From positions 1-43,591 of the forward strand of contig JAOTYM010000021.1 in the NCBI GenBank assembly GCA_029861845.1: a stretch of 43,591 nt of DNA. The letters are read 5' to 3'. Of the stretch, positions 33,873 through 41,975 are shown piece by piece (the first letter of the stretch is position 1; the number at the start of each line of letters is the position of its first letter). The DNA comes from Gammaproteobacteria bacterium (GTDB taxonomy: Bacteria > Pseudomonadota > Gammaproteobacteria > Acidiferrobacterales > SPGG2). The notes beneath the pieces are model-generated. The model searched no databases, was not told the origin of the DNA, and was given only the letters and a program-made list of their open reading frames with translations. The translations under genes were made by a program, and so were the position numbers.

Positions 33873-35114
33873 ATGCCCGTCGTCGAATTCCGAAATGTCG
33901 ACATCATCTTCGGCAAAGACCCTGAGCCGGCGATTAAACTGCTCGACGAGGGCAAGGACCGGGACGAGATCCTCGAGCAAACCGGTAACGTGCTTGGCGT
34001 GGCCGACGCCTCAATCGCCATAGACGAAGGCGAGATCTGCGTCCTCATGGGGCTGTCGGGGTCTGGTAAATCAACGCTGGTGCGCGCCGTCAACGGGCTC
34101 AACAAAGTGACGCGAGGACTAGTGCTAGTCAACGACGGCGAAGATATCATCGATGTGGCCAATTGTGACGCACCGACATTGCGGCGCTTGCGCATGAACC
34201 ATATCGCCATGGTGTTCCAACAGTTCGCGCTGCTTCCCTGGCGTACGGTCGAAGAAAATGTGGGCCTGGGCCTTGAGCTTCGCGGCATGTCCAAAGACGA
34301 ACGACGCGCCATTGTTGCCGAAAAACTCGAACTCGTCGGGCTTGATCGTTGGAAGGACAAATATGCGCACGAACTGTCGGGCGGCATGCAACAGCGCGTC
34401 GGCCTCGCCCGCGCCTTTGCCACCGATGCCGATATATTGCTAATGGACGAGCCTTTTTCAGCTCTCGATCCTTTGATTCGTGAGCACCTGCAAGACGAGC
34501 TGTTGGAGCTTCAGCGCCGACTCACAAAAACCATCATCTTCGTCAGCCATGACCTAGACGAAGCGCTCAAGCTCGGCACCCACATCGCCATCATGGAGGG
34601 CGGCCGCATCGTTCAGTACGGCGAGCCCGAGGCGATCGTGCTACAACCGGCGAATGAATACGTCGCCGAATTCGTGGCTCACATGAACCCGCTCAATGTA
34701 TTGCGCGGCGGCTCGTTAATGACGCCGCTATCGGAATTGGCGCGCGAGGGTGATGAGGTATTGTTGGACCGTGAGGGCCGCTTCCGCTTGACGCTCAACC
34801 CAAAGGGCGCCCCCGACGCAGCCAAACTCAATGGTAAGCGCGGGCGATTACTTCATTATGAGCCAGGCATGGACACCACTGCTTTCGGTGACGCAGCTGT
34901 CATCATAGCGCCAACCAACATGTCCATGCGCGCCGCCATCGAGTTGCGCCAAGCGACTGGCCACCCCGTGGCGCTCACCGAGGACGACAAACTGGTTGGT
35001 GTCTGTGGCGATGAAGAGATCTACCGTGGCATTCTGCGGCAGACCAGCATCGCCGATGCACTCACTGATCGTAGCGCTAGCGACAAAGGGGCGGCGGCGA
35101 GCACTGATGCTTAA
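33873..35114 (+). CDS. choV: ChoV/ProV-type ATP-binding protein
   Basis: 413 residues. Walker A GLSGSGKS (60-67), Q-loop VFQQFALLPWR, signature LSGGMQQR (about 168-175), Walker B LLMDEPFSALDP and switch histidine in FVSHDLDEA. A 30-residue insert before the Walker A strand (KLLDEGKDRDEIL) is typical of choline-type ChoV. The C-terminal 120 residues resemble a degenerate CBS-like regulatory part. It probably energises ChoW. The last 8 bp overlap the start of the next gene. Confidence 0.93.
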   Translation: MPVVEFRNVDIIFGKDPEPAIKLLDEGKDRDEILEQTGNVLGVADASIAIDEGEICVLMGLSGSGKSTLVRAVNGLNKVTRGLVLVNDGEDIIDVANCDAPTLRRLRMNHIAMVFQQFALLPWRTVEENVGLGLELRGMSKDERRAIVAEKLELVGLDRWKDKYAHELSGGMQQRVGLARAFATDADILLMDEPFSALDPLIREHLQDELLELQRRLTKTIIFVSHDLDEALKLGTHIAIMEGGRIVQYGEPEAIVLQPANEYVAEFVAHMNPLNVLRGGSLMTPLSELAREGDEVLLDREGRFRLTLNPKGAPDAAKLNGKRGRLLHYEPGMDTTAFGDAAVIIAPTNMSMRAAIELRQATGHPVALTEDDKLVGVCGDEEIYRGILRQTSIADALTDRSASDKGAAASTDA

Positions 35115-35958
35115 CTCGATAGTAAACCGATGGCTCACTAACAGAGTGTCGATGTCCCATTGCAACGCGGTGCTGCTGATGCTGGCGCTCGTTTGGTTTC
35201 CTCACGCGTCCACGGCTCACTATGTCGCGCTGAAAGGCGAGCTCGCGCGAGCCAACACATTTACCTTCGGTGTAGCACTGACAGGACAGCCCTTCGCCTA
35301 TCGGCGGGACGGTGAGATTAAGGGTTTTGAAATCGCGATGGCCGGCGGGGTTGCCGAGGCGCATGGGCTCGAGCTGCGCGTCGTCCAGTTGCCACGCACA
35401 GCGCTTGCAAACGCGTTGGCCAGCGGCGAAGTCGACGCTATCAACACTTTCGCCTTGGATGGCGAAGCGCCGGAGATCATCACGGCGCCCTATCTCGTCG
35501 TCGGCGACCATTTGATGGTCTTGAGAGGCAATCCCTTTCGTATCCGTACAACGGCTGATCTGACCGGTCGCACCGTCGCAGTGACGGCAGGATCGACGGC
35601 TGAGCAGTTCGCCCGCGCGATCAACAAGAATCTAGCCGATACCGGTCAACCATTAATGAACATCCACTCGTTTCCCGACCAACGTTACACCCACGTTCCG
35701 GTTTCCATCGGCCATGCAGTGGCCTATTTTGTTCAGACCGTGAGCGCGGTAGGCGTGACCCAGGACCCCGATGCGCGGGTGCGACTGCTGGAGGGCACGT
35801 TTCAACCGTTGCGCGAAGTCGGTTTCGGCGTGCGCATGGGTAATGACAACATCTGGCACGCGGCCGAGCACGCGGTTGCGGCGATGGTGGCAACGGGCAA
35901 ATACGAGCGGCTGCGGGCAAAATATGGTCTGCCGATCGACCTGTCACCATATCGCTAA
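35107..35958 (+). CDS. Family 3 periplasmic substrate-binding protein
   Basis: 283 residues from the ATG at 35107, which overlaps the choV stop; an internal ATG at 35152 is an alternative start with a shorter signal peptide (LLMLALVWFPHASTA). The family 3 (amino-acid/opine-type) fold is seen in FTFGVALTGQPFAYRRDGEI then GFEIAMAGGVAE, ASGEVDAIN and LTGRTVAVTAGST. No polar amino acid permease follows, so it may lend a second substrate to ChoWV, sense a ligand, or work with a distant transporter. The overlap with choV suggests coupled translation. Confidence 0.82.
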   Translation: MLNSIVNRWLTNRVSMSHCNAVLLMLALVWFPHASTAHYVALKGELARANTFTFGVALTGQPFAYRRDGEIKGFEIAMAGGVAEAHGLELRVVQLPRTALANALASGEVDAINTFALDGEAPEIITAPYLVVGDHLMVLRGNPFRIRTTADLTGRTVAVTAGSTAEQFARAINKNLADTGQPLMNIHSFPDQRYTHVPVSIGHAVAYFVQTVSAVGVTQDPDARVRLLEGTFQPLREVGFGVRMGNDNIWHAAEHAVAAMVATGKYERLRAKYGLPIDLSPYR

Positions 35959-35983
35959 ATCAAGGCCAGTGGTACATGGCATC

Positions 35984-36517
35984 ATGAAACACTTGCTTAG
36001 CCTTTGGGCCATTGGTGCCGTGCTGTCGCACAGCATCGCGATCGCTGCCCCCTTGGGCTTACCAACCAACGTCTGCACCGGCAGTTTTTGCGGGCTAGCG
36101 CAGCGAGAGATCTGGAATCGATTCGAAAACGCCACTGGGCTCGATGTAGGTTTGATTCCCAGCGTTTATTCGGGCAGTTGCTACCACAACAGCCCCATCG
36201 TCGACCCGCATATCCGCCATTTCGGCGGCATGCTGATCGATAAGCTGGATGGACAGGTATTCTTTGATGGCAAGTTCAGTTTCTACGAGGAAACACAACC
36301 GTACGCTCGCTTGAACGTAGAAACGGCACGTGTGCAATTCGGAGAGCGCCGGGACGTGACCCTACGCGAGGAATTTGCCTACGCGGAAGCCAGCGATTCA
36401 TTGAAGCCGTTTCGCTATTGGTTTCGACAAGACGCGAGCGGCGATGGCCTGTTGCTGGTGGGTTATTTCGGCTACCAACACACCATACTGTGTACCCTAG
36501 ACCGCCACCGCAACTGA
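35984..36517 (+). CDS. Secreted protein of unknown function
   Basis: 177 residues with a clear signal peptide (LLSLWAIGAVLSHSIAIAAP). The mature part has several cysteines (around residues 31, 36, 66 and near the C-terminus), which could form disulfides in the periplasm. No family recognised. Last gene of the cho cluster, 25 bp after the family 3 binding protein and before a hairpin, so probably co-transcribed. It lacks a lipoprotein box. Confidence 0.65.
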   Translation: MKHLLSLWAIGAVLSHSIAIAAPLGLPTNVCTGSFCGLAQREIWNRFENATGLDVGLIPSVYSGSCYHNSPIVDPHIRHFGGMLIDKLDGQVFFDGKFSFYEETQPYARLNVETARVQFGERRDVTLREEFAYAEASDSLKPFRYWFRQDASGDGLLLVGYFGYQHTILCTLDRHRN

Positions 36518-36529
36518 AGCTCTCGGCCG

Positions 36530-36546
36530 CGCTCTCTGGGGGAGCG
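36530..36546 (+). terminator. Possible terminator hairpin after the cho cluster
   Basis: CGCTCTC (36530-36536) and GGGAGCG (36540-36546) form a 7-bp RNA stem with one G-U pair and a 3-base loop, 13 bp after the last gene. The T-rich stretch comes only about 20 bases later, so termination is uncertain. Confidence 0.3.
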
Positions 36547-36802
36547 TCGCCGACCCTCCTAATTTTCATAACATACTGTTTATAAATGAAAAACGGCTTC
36601 GTGTCGCGTATCGAATTGTAAGTGTCGTTAGTTGTATGGCGTGAAACGAAATGTATGTTGTTATACTTCCGTGTGCACAATAACATAACCCCATAGGGCT
36701 CGACCTGAGCGCGGTTTCGAAAGCGCGAGCCAGAGGGCAAGAATCCACCACGGATTCCAAAACTAAAACATCAACATCTCCTAGCCTACGGAGGAGCATA
36801 CT

Positions 36803-38389
36803 ATGTCGGAACAACAGAAACTGGAGCGCATGCTCGCGCAAGGAAAAATCAGCCGTCGCGAGTTTCTGACGCGCATGTCGGCGTTGGGCCTGGTGGCGGC
36901 GCTACCGTCGCTCATGAGCGATTCAGCCTTTGCGGCGAAGCCGAAGAAAGGCGGGCACTTCCGTCTCGGACTCGGCCACGGCTCTACCACCGACAGTCTC
37001 GACCCAGGCACTTTTGAGAACGCCTACAGCCAGACCATGGGCTACGGGCTTCGCAACAACCTGACCGAGGTCAACGCCGACAACCAGCTGATCGGAGAAC
37101 TTGCGGAGAGCTGGGAGGCGAGCCCTGACGCCAAAACCTGGACCTTCAAGTTACGCCGAGGGGTGGAGTTCCACAACGGTAAGATCATGGACGCCAGCGA
37201 CGTCGTCGCGTCGGTGCAGCACCACCGCGGTGAGGACTCGAAGTCCGCGGCCAAGGCGATCCTCGAGTCGATCGTGGATCTTAAAGCCGACGGCAAAAAC
37301 ACTGTCGAGTTCAGCCTCAAGGAAGGCAACGCCGATTTCCCCTACATCATGAGCGACTATCACATCGTCGTTATGCCGGCAAAGGACGGCAACGTGGATT
37401 GGAAATCGGGTGTTGGCACCGGCGCCTTCGCGCTGCAAAGCTATGAGCCCGGCGTCAGCATCAAGATGAAGCGCAACCCAAACTACTGGAAACAGGGCCG
37501 CGGACACTTTGACTCCGCTGAGATGATCACCATCGCCGACGTGGCGGCGCGAACCAACGCGCTTACCACCGGTGAAGTGGACGCCATCGACCGTCTCGAC
37601 ATCAAAACGCTGCATCTATTAAAGCGCAACAAGAACATCAACATCATTGAGTCAAGCGGTAACGCCCACTACACCTTTGCCATGCTCACCGACATCGCGC
37701 CGTTCGACAACAACCACGTGCGCCTCGCGCTCAAGTGGGGTCTCGACCGTGAGGCGCTGCTGCAGACGATCCTGCGCGGCCACGGCTACCTCGGCAATGA
37801 CCATCCCATCGGTCGCGCCAACCCTTACCTTGCCAAGGATCTGCCGCAGCGCAATTTGGACCCTGACAAGGCGAAGTTTCACCTCAAGAAGGCGGGACTG
37901 AGCAAGCTGACCGTCGACTTAAGCGCAGCCGACGCGGCCTTCGGCGGCGCCGTGGATGCCGCGGTGTTATACAAGGAGCATGCAGCCAAGGCGAATATCA
38001 CGATTAACGTGGTGCGCGAGCCCAACGACGGCTACTGGTCGAACGTGTGGCTGAAAAAGCCCTGGTGCGCGGTGTACTGGGGCGGGCGACCCACCGAGGA
38101 CTGGATGTTCTCGACCGCTTATGCGGCGGGCGCGCCGTGGAACGACAGCCACTGGAAGCATGATCGGTTCAACGAGCTGCTGGTGCTCGCGCGGGCAGAG
38201 CTGGACGAGGCCAAGCGCCGCGCGATGTACCACGAGATGCAGCTCATCTGCAGGGACGAGGGCGGCGTTTGTGTGCCCTTGTTCAACAACTACGTCGAGG
38301 GCCTCAGCAAGAAGGTCGGCCACGGCAAAATCGCCGGAAACTGGACCATGGATGGCCTCAAGGCGCTCGAGCGTTGGTGGTTCGTATAA
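36803..38389 (+). CDS. Family 5 ABC binding protein with Tat signal
   Basis: 528 residues. The N-terminus has a twin-arginine motif, ISRREFL (R18/R19), a hydrophobic stretch and AFA-A near 42-45, so it is probably exported folded by the Tat system. The mature part is the DppA/OppA/NikA type: GELAESWEASPDAKTWTFKL then RRGVEFHNG, ALKWGLDREAL and a C-terminal WTMDGLKALERWW. Substrates in this family are peptides, opines, glutathione, nickel and others; the sequence does not tell which. AGGAG precedes the ATG. A 285-bp AT-rich leader with no gene separates it from the cho cluster and should contain the promoter. Confidence 0.9.
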   Translation: MSEQQKLERMLAQGKISRREFLTRMSALGLVAALPSLMSDSAFAAKPKKGGHFRLGLGHGSTTDSLDPGTFENAYSQTMGYGLRNNLTEVNADNQLIGELAESWEASPDAKTWTFKLRRGVEFHNGKIMDASDVVASVQHHRGEDSKSAAKAILESIVDLKADGKNTVEFSLKEGNADFPYIMSDYHIVVMPAKDGNVDWKSGVGTGAFALQSYEPGVSIKMKRNPNYWKQGRGHFDSAEMITIADVAARTNALTTGEVDAIDRLDIKTLHLLKRNKNINIIESSGNAHYTFAMLTDIAPFDNNHVRLALKWGLDREALLQTILRGHGYLGNDHPIGRANPYLAKDLPQRNLDPDKAKFHLKKAGLSKLTVDLSAADAAFGGAVDAAVLYKEHAAKANITINVVREPNDGYWSNVWLKKPWCAVYWGGRPTEDWMFSTAYAAGAPWNDSHWKHDRFNELLVLARAELDEAKRRAMYHEMQLICRDEGGVCVPLFNNYVEGLSKKVGHGKIAGNWTMDGLKALERWWFV

Positions 38390-38424
38390 GCAGCATCATG
38401 CTTCACACAGAGGCATAAACGGCC

Positions 38425-39381
38425 GTGCTGAACCTCGTCAAAGTGGTGGCCCAGCGCCTGGCGCTGGGCCTGCTCGTGTTGTTCGCGGTATCGATGATCA
38501 TTTTCCTCGGTGTGGAGCTGCTGCCGGGAGATCTTTGTCAGGAAATCCAGGGCCAGGGGGCGACGAAAGAGACCGTCGCCGCCTGTCGCAAGGAGCTGGG
38601 TCTCGACCTGCCCCCCGTCACCCGGTACGTGTCCTGGCTGGGCGGTGTGGTCCAGGGTGATTTTGGCGTTTCGCTGGCCAACCAGCGGGAAATTTCCGAA
38701 CTCATCGGCGTGCGCCTCAGCAATACGGTTTTCCTTGCCCTGATCGCTGCCGTTATCTCGGTACCGCTGGCGCTGATTCTTGGACTCCTGGCGGCGCTGT
38801 ACCGAAACACGATTTACGATCGCATGGTCAACGTGGTCACGTTGACGTCCATATCGACGCCCGAATTTTTCGTTGCCTACATCCTGATCCTGTTTTTCTC
38901 CGTGAAGCTCGGCTGGTTTCCCAGCCTATCTAACGTGAGTCCCGAGACGGAATTCTGGGAGCGCGTCTACCGGGCCATACTCCCGGCAACAACCCTGACC
39001 CTCGTTGTCGTTGCCCACATGATGCGCATGACGCGGGCGTCGATTATCAATCTGCTGGCGAGCCCATATATTGAAATGGCGAATCTCAAGGGTTTGCCAC
39101 GTTCACACGTCATTGTGCGCCATGCACTGCCCAATGCCTGGGCGCCCATCGTCAACGTCATCGTCATTAACCTCGCCTACCTGATTGTCGGCGTGGTGGT
39201 GGTAGAGGTCGTGTTCGTTTATCCGGGACTCGGCCAGCTCATTGTCGATTCCGTGCAAAAGCGCGACATCCCGGTGGTGCAGGCTTGCAGCCTGATCTTC
39301 GCCGCCACCTACGTGCTCCTCAACCTGACGGCGGATATTTTGTCCATCGTCACGAATCCCAGACTGCTGCACCCGAGATGA
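38425..39381 (+). CDS. DppB-type permease
   Basis: 318 residues from a GTG at 38425. Six membrane segments; N-terminal VVAQRLALGLLVLFAVSMII, the LLPGD motif, and the coupling region ANLKGLPRSHVIVRHALPNA identify the DppB/OppB group. The stop overlaps the next start (ATGA). Confidence 0.92.
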   Translation: MLNLVKVVAQRLALGLLVLFAVSMIIFLGVELLPGDLCQEIQGQGATKETVAACRKELGLDLPPVTRYVSWLGGVVQGDFGVSLANQREISELIGVRLSNTVFLALIAAVISVPLALILGLLAALYRNTIYDRMVNVVTLTSISTPEFFVAYILILFFSVKLGWFPSLSNVSPETEFWERVYRAILPATTLTLVVVAHMMRMTRASIINLLASPYIEMANLKGLPRSHVIVRHALPNAWAPIVNVIVINLAYLIVGVVVVEVVFVYPGLGQLIVDSVQKRDIPVVQACSLIFAATYVLLNLTADILSIVTNPRLLHPR

Positions 39382-40277
39382 GCGACTCCATCGACACGAC
39401 TGCGGCACAGACCGCGGATGCGCTGCCGCCACCGCCCAAGCAGGGCCGGTTGTCGACCGCGTGGCGCGAACTAAAGAAAGCACCGTTGAGCGCCAAGTTC
39501 GGACTGCTCGTCATTTTTGGCTATGTCTTTGTAGCGCTGTTCGCGCCGATGTTGACGCCTTATGGCGAGTCCGAAATTGTCGGACCCGAGTTCGAGCCCT
39601 GGGGAGAGGGGTTTGTTCTCGGTACCGACAATCTCGGCCGCGATATGCTGACCCGGCTGCTCTACGGTGCGCGAAACACCATTGGCATCGCCTTTGTTAC
39701 AACCTGTCTTGCGTTCCTGATCGGCGGTGTCGCGGGTATCCTGGCGGCGGCGCTTAGCGGCTGGGTGGACCAGGTGCTGAGCCGGCTGGTAGATATCCTG
39801 ATGGCGATCCCCGCGCTCATCTTTGCGCTGCTGCTGCTCACTATCTTCGGCACCTCAATACCTACCCTGATCGTGATCATCGCGGTGCTGGACTCCACCC
39901 GTGTCTTCCGCCTTGCACGCGCGGTGAGCCTCAACGTCGTGGTGATGGACTTTGTCGAAGCGGCCCGTCTTCGTGGCGAACGCATCACCTGGATAACGAT
40001 CCGCGAGGTACTGCCGAATATCATGCCGCCGCTGGTGGCCGAATTCGGACTGCGCTTTTGTTTCGTGTTCCTCACCATCGCGGCGCTCAGCTTTCTCGGT
40101 CTGGGTATTCAGCCGCCCACCGCGGACTGGGGCAGCATGGTGCGTGACAATGCGACCCTGATTACCTACGGCGACGTGACGCCGTTGCTGCCGGCAGGCG
40201 CCATCGCGCTGTTGACCGTCGGCGTCAATTTCGTCGTCGACTGGTTCCTCCACAAAACGAGCGGGTTACGCGAATGA
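39378..40277 (+). CDS. DppC-type permease
   Basis: 299 residues from the ATG at 39378, which overlaps the dppB-type stop; the frame is open further upstream but that would lie inside the previous gene. A polar N-terminus of about 40 residues precedes five to six membrane segments. FVLGTDNLGRDMLTRLLYGA and VEAARLRGERITWITIREVL then PNIMPPL are DppC landmarks. The stop overlaps the next start (ATGA). Confidence 0.92.
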   Translation: MSDSIDTTAAQTADALPPPPKQGRLSTAWRELKKAPLSAKFGLLVIFGYVFVALFAPMLTPYGESEIVGPEFEPWGEGFVLGTDNLGRDMLTRLLYGARNTIGIAFVTTCLAFLIGGVAGILAAALSGWVDQVLSRLVDILMAIPALIFALLLLTIFGTSIPTLIVIIAVLDSTRVFRLARAVSLNVVVMDFVEAARLRGERITWITIREVLPNIMPPLVAEFGLRFCFVFLTIAALSFLGLGIQPPTADWGSMVRDNATLITYGDVTPLLPAGAIALLTVGVNFVVDWFLHKTSGLRE

Positions 40278-41941
40278 GCGCCAAAAAAAAGGATAAAGCA
40301 AATGGCGAAGTCCTGCTGGAAATGCATGGGCTGCGTATCGACGGCCAGGCCGAAGACGAGTGGCACGAAATCGTCAAGGGCATCGACATAATCCTGCACC
40401 GGGGTGAGGTGCTCGGCCTTATAGGTGAGTCGGGTGCCGGTAAATCGACCGCGGGGTTAGCGGCCATGGGTTTTGCGCGCCCCGGCTGCCGCATCTCCGG
40501 TGGATCGATTGTGTTTGACGGCATCGATCTGATGTCGGCGAGCGAAGAAGAGAAGCGAAAACTACGCGGAGTTCGTATTGCATACGTGGCGCAAAGCGCC
40601 GCCGCCGCCTTCAACCCGGCACATAAACTAATCGAACAGTTTTGCGAAACACCGGTCGAGCACGGCAAAAGTTCGAAAGCGCAAGCAGAAGCCGATGCAA
40701 AAGACCTCTACAAGCGGCTGTTGCTCCCCGATCCGGATCACATCGGATTTCGCTACCCACACCAGGTTTCAGGCGGACAGCTGCAGAGAGCCATGACGGC
40801 AATGGCGTTGTCCTGTCGTCCCGATCTCATCATATTCGATGAGCCGACCACGGCTCTTGATGTTACTACCCAGATCGAGGTGCTAGTCACCATCCGCGAC
40901 ATCGTCCGTCAATTCAACGCGGCGGCGATCTATATTACTCACGATCTTGCCGTGGTGGCGCAGATGGCGGATCGGATCATGGTTCTTCGCTATGGTGAGC
41001 TGGACGAACAAGCCGACACCGAGAAGATGATGTCCGATCCCCAACAGGACTACACAAAAACATTGTGGGCCGTTCGTTCATTTCAGAAGCAACCCGCCGG
41101 GGCACCAACTGACCCCACGCCTCTGATCAAAGTCGATCATGTCACGGCGGGTTACGGACCCGTCAACGTGCTGCATGATATTTCATTCGAAATACACCGC
41201 GGCCAGACGGTTGGGGTTGTAGGAGAGTCGGGCAGCGGCAAGAGCACGGCGGCACGGGTGATCACAGGGCTATTGCCCCCGAAACAGGGGCAGGTGCTGG
41301 TCAATGGGGAGGCGCTTCCCGGCGACTACCGAAAACGCGCCAAGGAACAGCTGCGTCATGCACAAATGATCTATCAGATGGCTGATACGGCGGTGAATCC
41401 ACGGCACCGTATTCGTGAAATCATTGGACGACCACTGTCATTTTATCTCGGGATGAAAGGAGCCAAGCTGGAAAAGCGCATATGCGAACTTCTGGATATG
41501 ATCGAACTGGAACCCGGTGAGTTTATCGACCGTTTCCCCGGCGAGCTGTCCGGGGGACAGAAGCAGCGTATCTGTATTGCGCGCGCGTTGGCGGCGGAGC
41601 CTAAGTTCATCATCTGTGATGAAGTGACTTCAGCCTTGGACCAGATTGTCGCGGAAGGCATTTTGAAACTTCTTGATCGGCTACAGCGAGAACTGGATCT
41701 GTCATATATGTTTATTACCCACGACCTGGCAACGATCCGCGCTATTGCCGATGAGGTTATAGTCATGTTACAGGGTCGTATTGTCGAGCACGGCCCGTGC
41801 AAGGAGATGTTCACACCCCCGCATCACGAATACACCGACCTGTTGCTTTCATCGGTACCCGAGATGGACCCGAATTGGCTGGATGGCCTTCTCAAGCAAC
41901 GACAAGAGCGAGGGGTGATGGCGTCCACGTCTAGCTCCTAG
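40274..41941 (+). CDS. Fused double ATPase of a peptide-type ABC importer (DppD-DppF fusion)
   Basis: 555 residues with two complete nucleotide-binding domains. First: Walker A GESGAGKST (about residue 54), signature VSGGQLQR, Walker B IIFDEPTTALD. Second: Walker A GESGSGKST (about 318), signature LSGGQKQR, Walker B IICDEVTSALD, where the usual proline after the catalytic glutamate is valine. Separate DppD and DppF proteins are fused here, as in GsiA and YejF. It overlaps the dppC-type stop by 4 bp, so the importer genes are translationally coupled. Confidence 0.92.
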   Translation: MSAKKKDKANGEVLLEMHGLRIDGQAEDEWHEIVKGIDIILHRGEVLGLIGESGAGKSTAGLAAMGFARPGCRISGGSIVFDGIDLMSASEEEKRKLRGVRIAYVAQSAAAAFNPAHKLIEQFCETPVEHGKSSKAQAEADAKDLYKRLLLPDPDHIGFRYPHQVSGGQLQRAMTAMALSCRPDLIIFDEPTTALDVTTQIEVLVTIRDIVRQFNAAAIYITHDLAVVAQMADRIMVLRYGELDEQADTEKMMSDPQQDYTKTLWAVRSFQKQPAGAPTDPTPLIKVDHVTAGYGPVNVLHDISFEIHRGQTVGVVGESGSGKSTAARVITGLLPPKQGQVLVNGEALPGDYRKRAKEQLRHAQMIYQMADTAVNPRHRIREIIGRPLSFYLGMKGAKLEKRICELLDMIELEPGEFIDRFPGELSGGQKQRICIARALAAEPKFIICDEVTSALDQIVAEGILKLLDRLQRELDLSYMFITHDLATIRAIADEVIVMLQGRIVEHGPCKEMFTPPHHEYTDLLLSSVPEMDPNWLDGLLKQRQERGVMASTSSS

Positions 41942-41975
41942 TCGAGCCCCGTCCCGGCGACACCGTTGGGTCCCC

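Noticed and set aside
33638..34423. 261-codon minus-strand frame opposite choW/choV
   Set aside because: Serine/arginine-rich shadow of an ABC ATPase with intact motifs on the plus strand.
36659..36685. TGTTAT / ATAACA inverted repeat in the leader of the family 5 binding protein gene
   Set aside because: Arms of only 6 bp, 15 bp apart, in AT-rich sequence; expected by chance.
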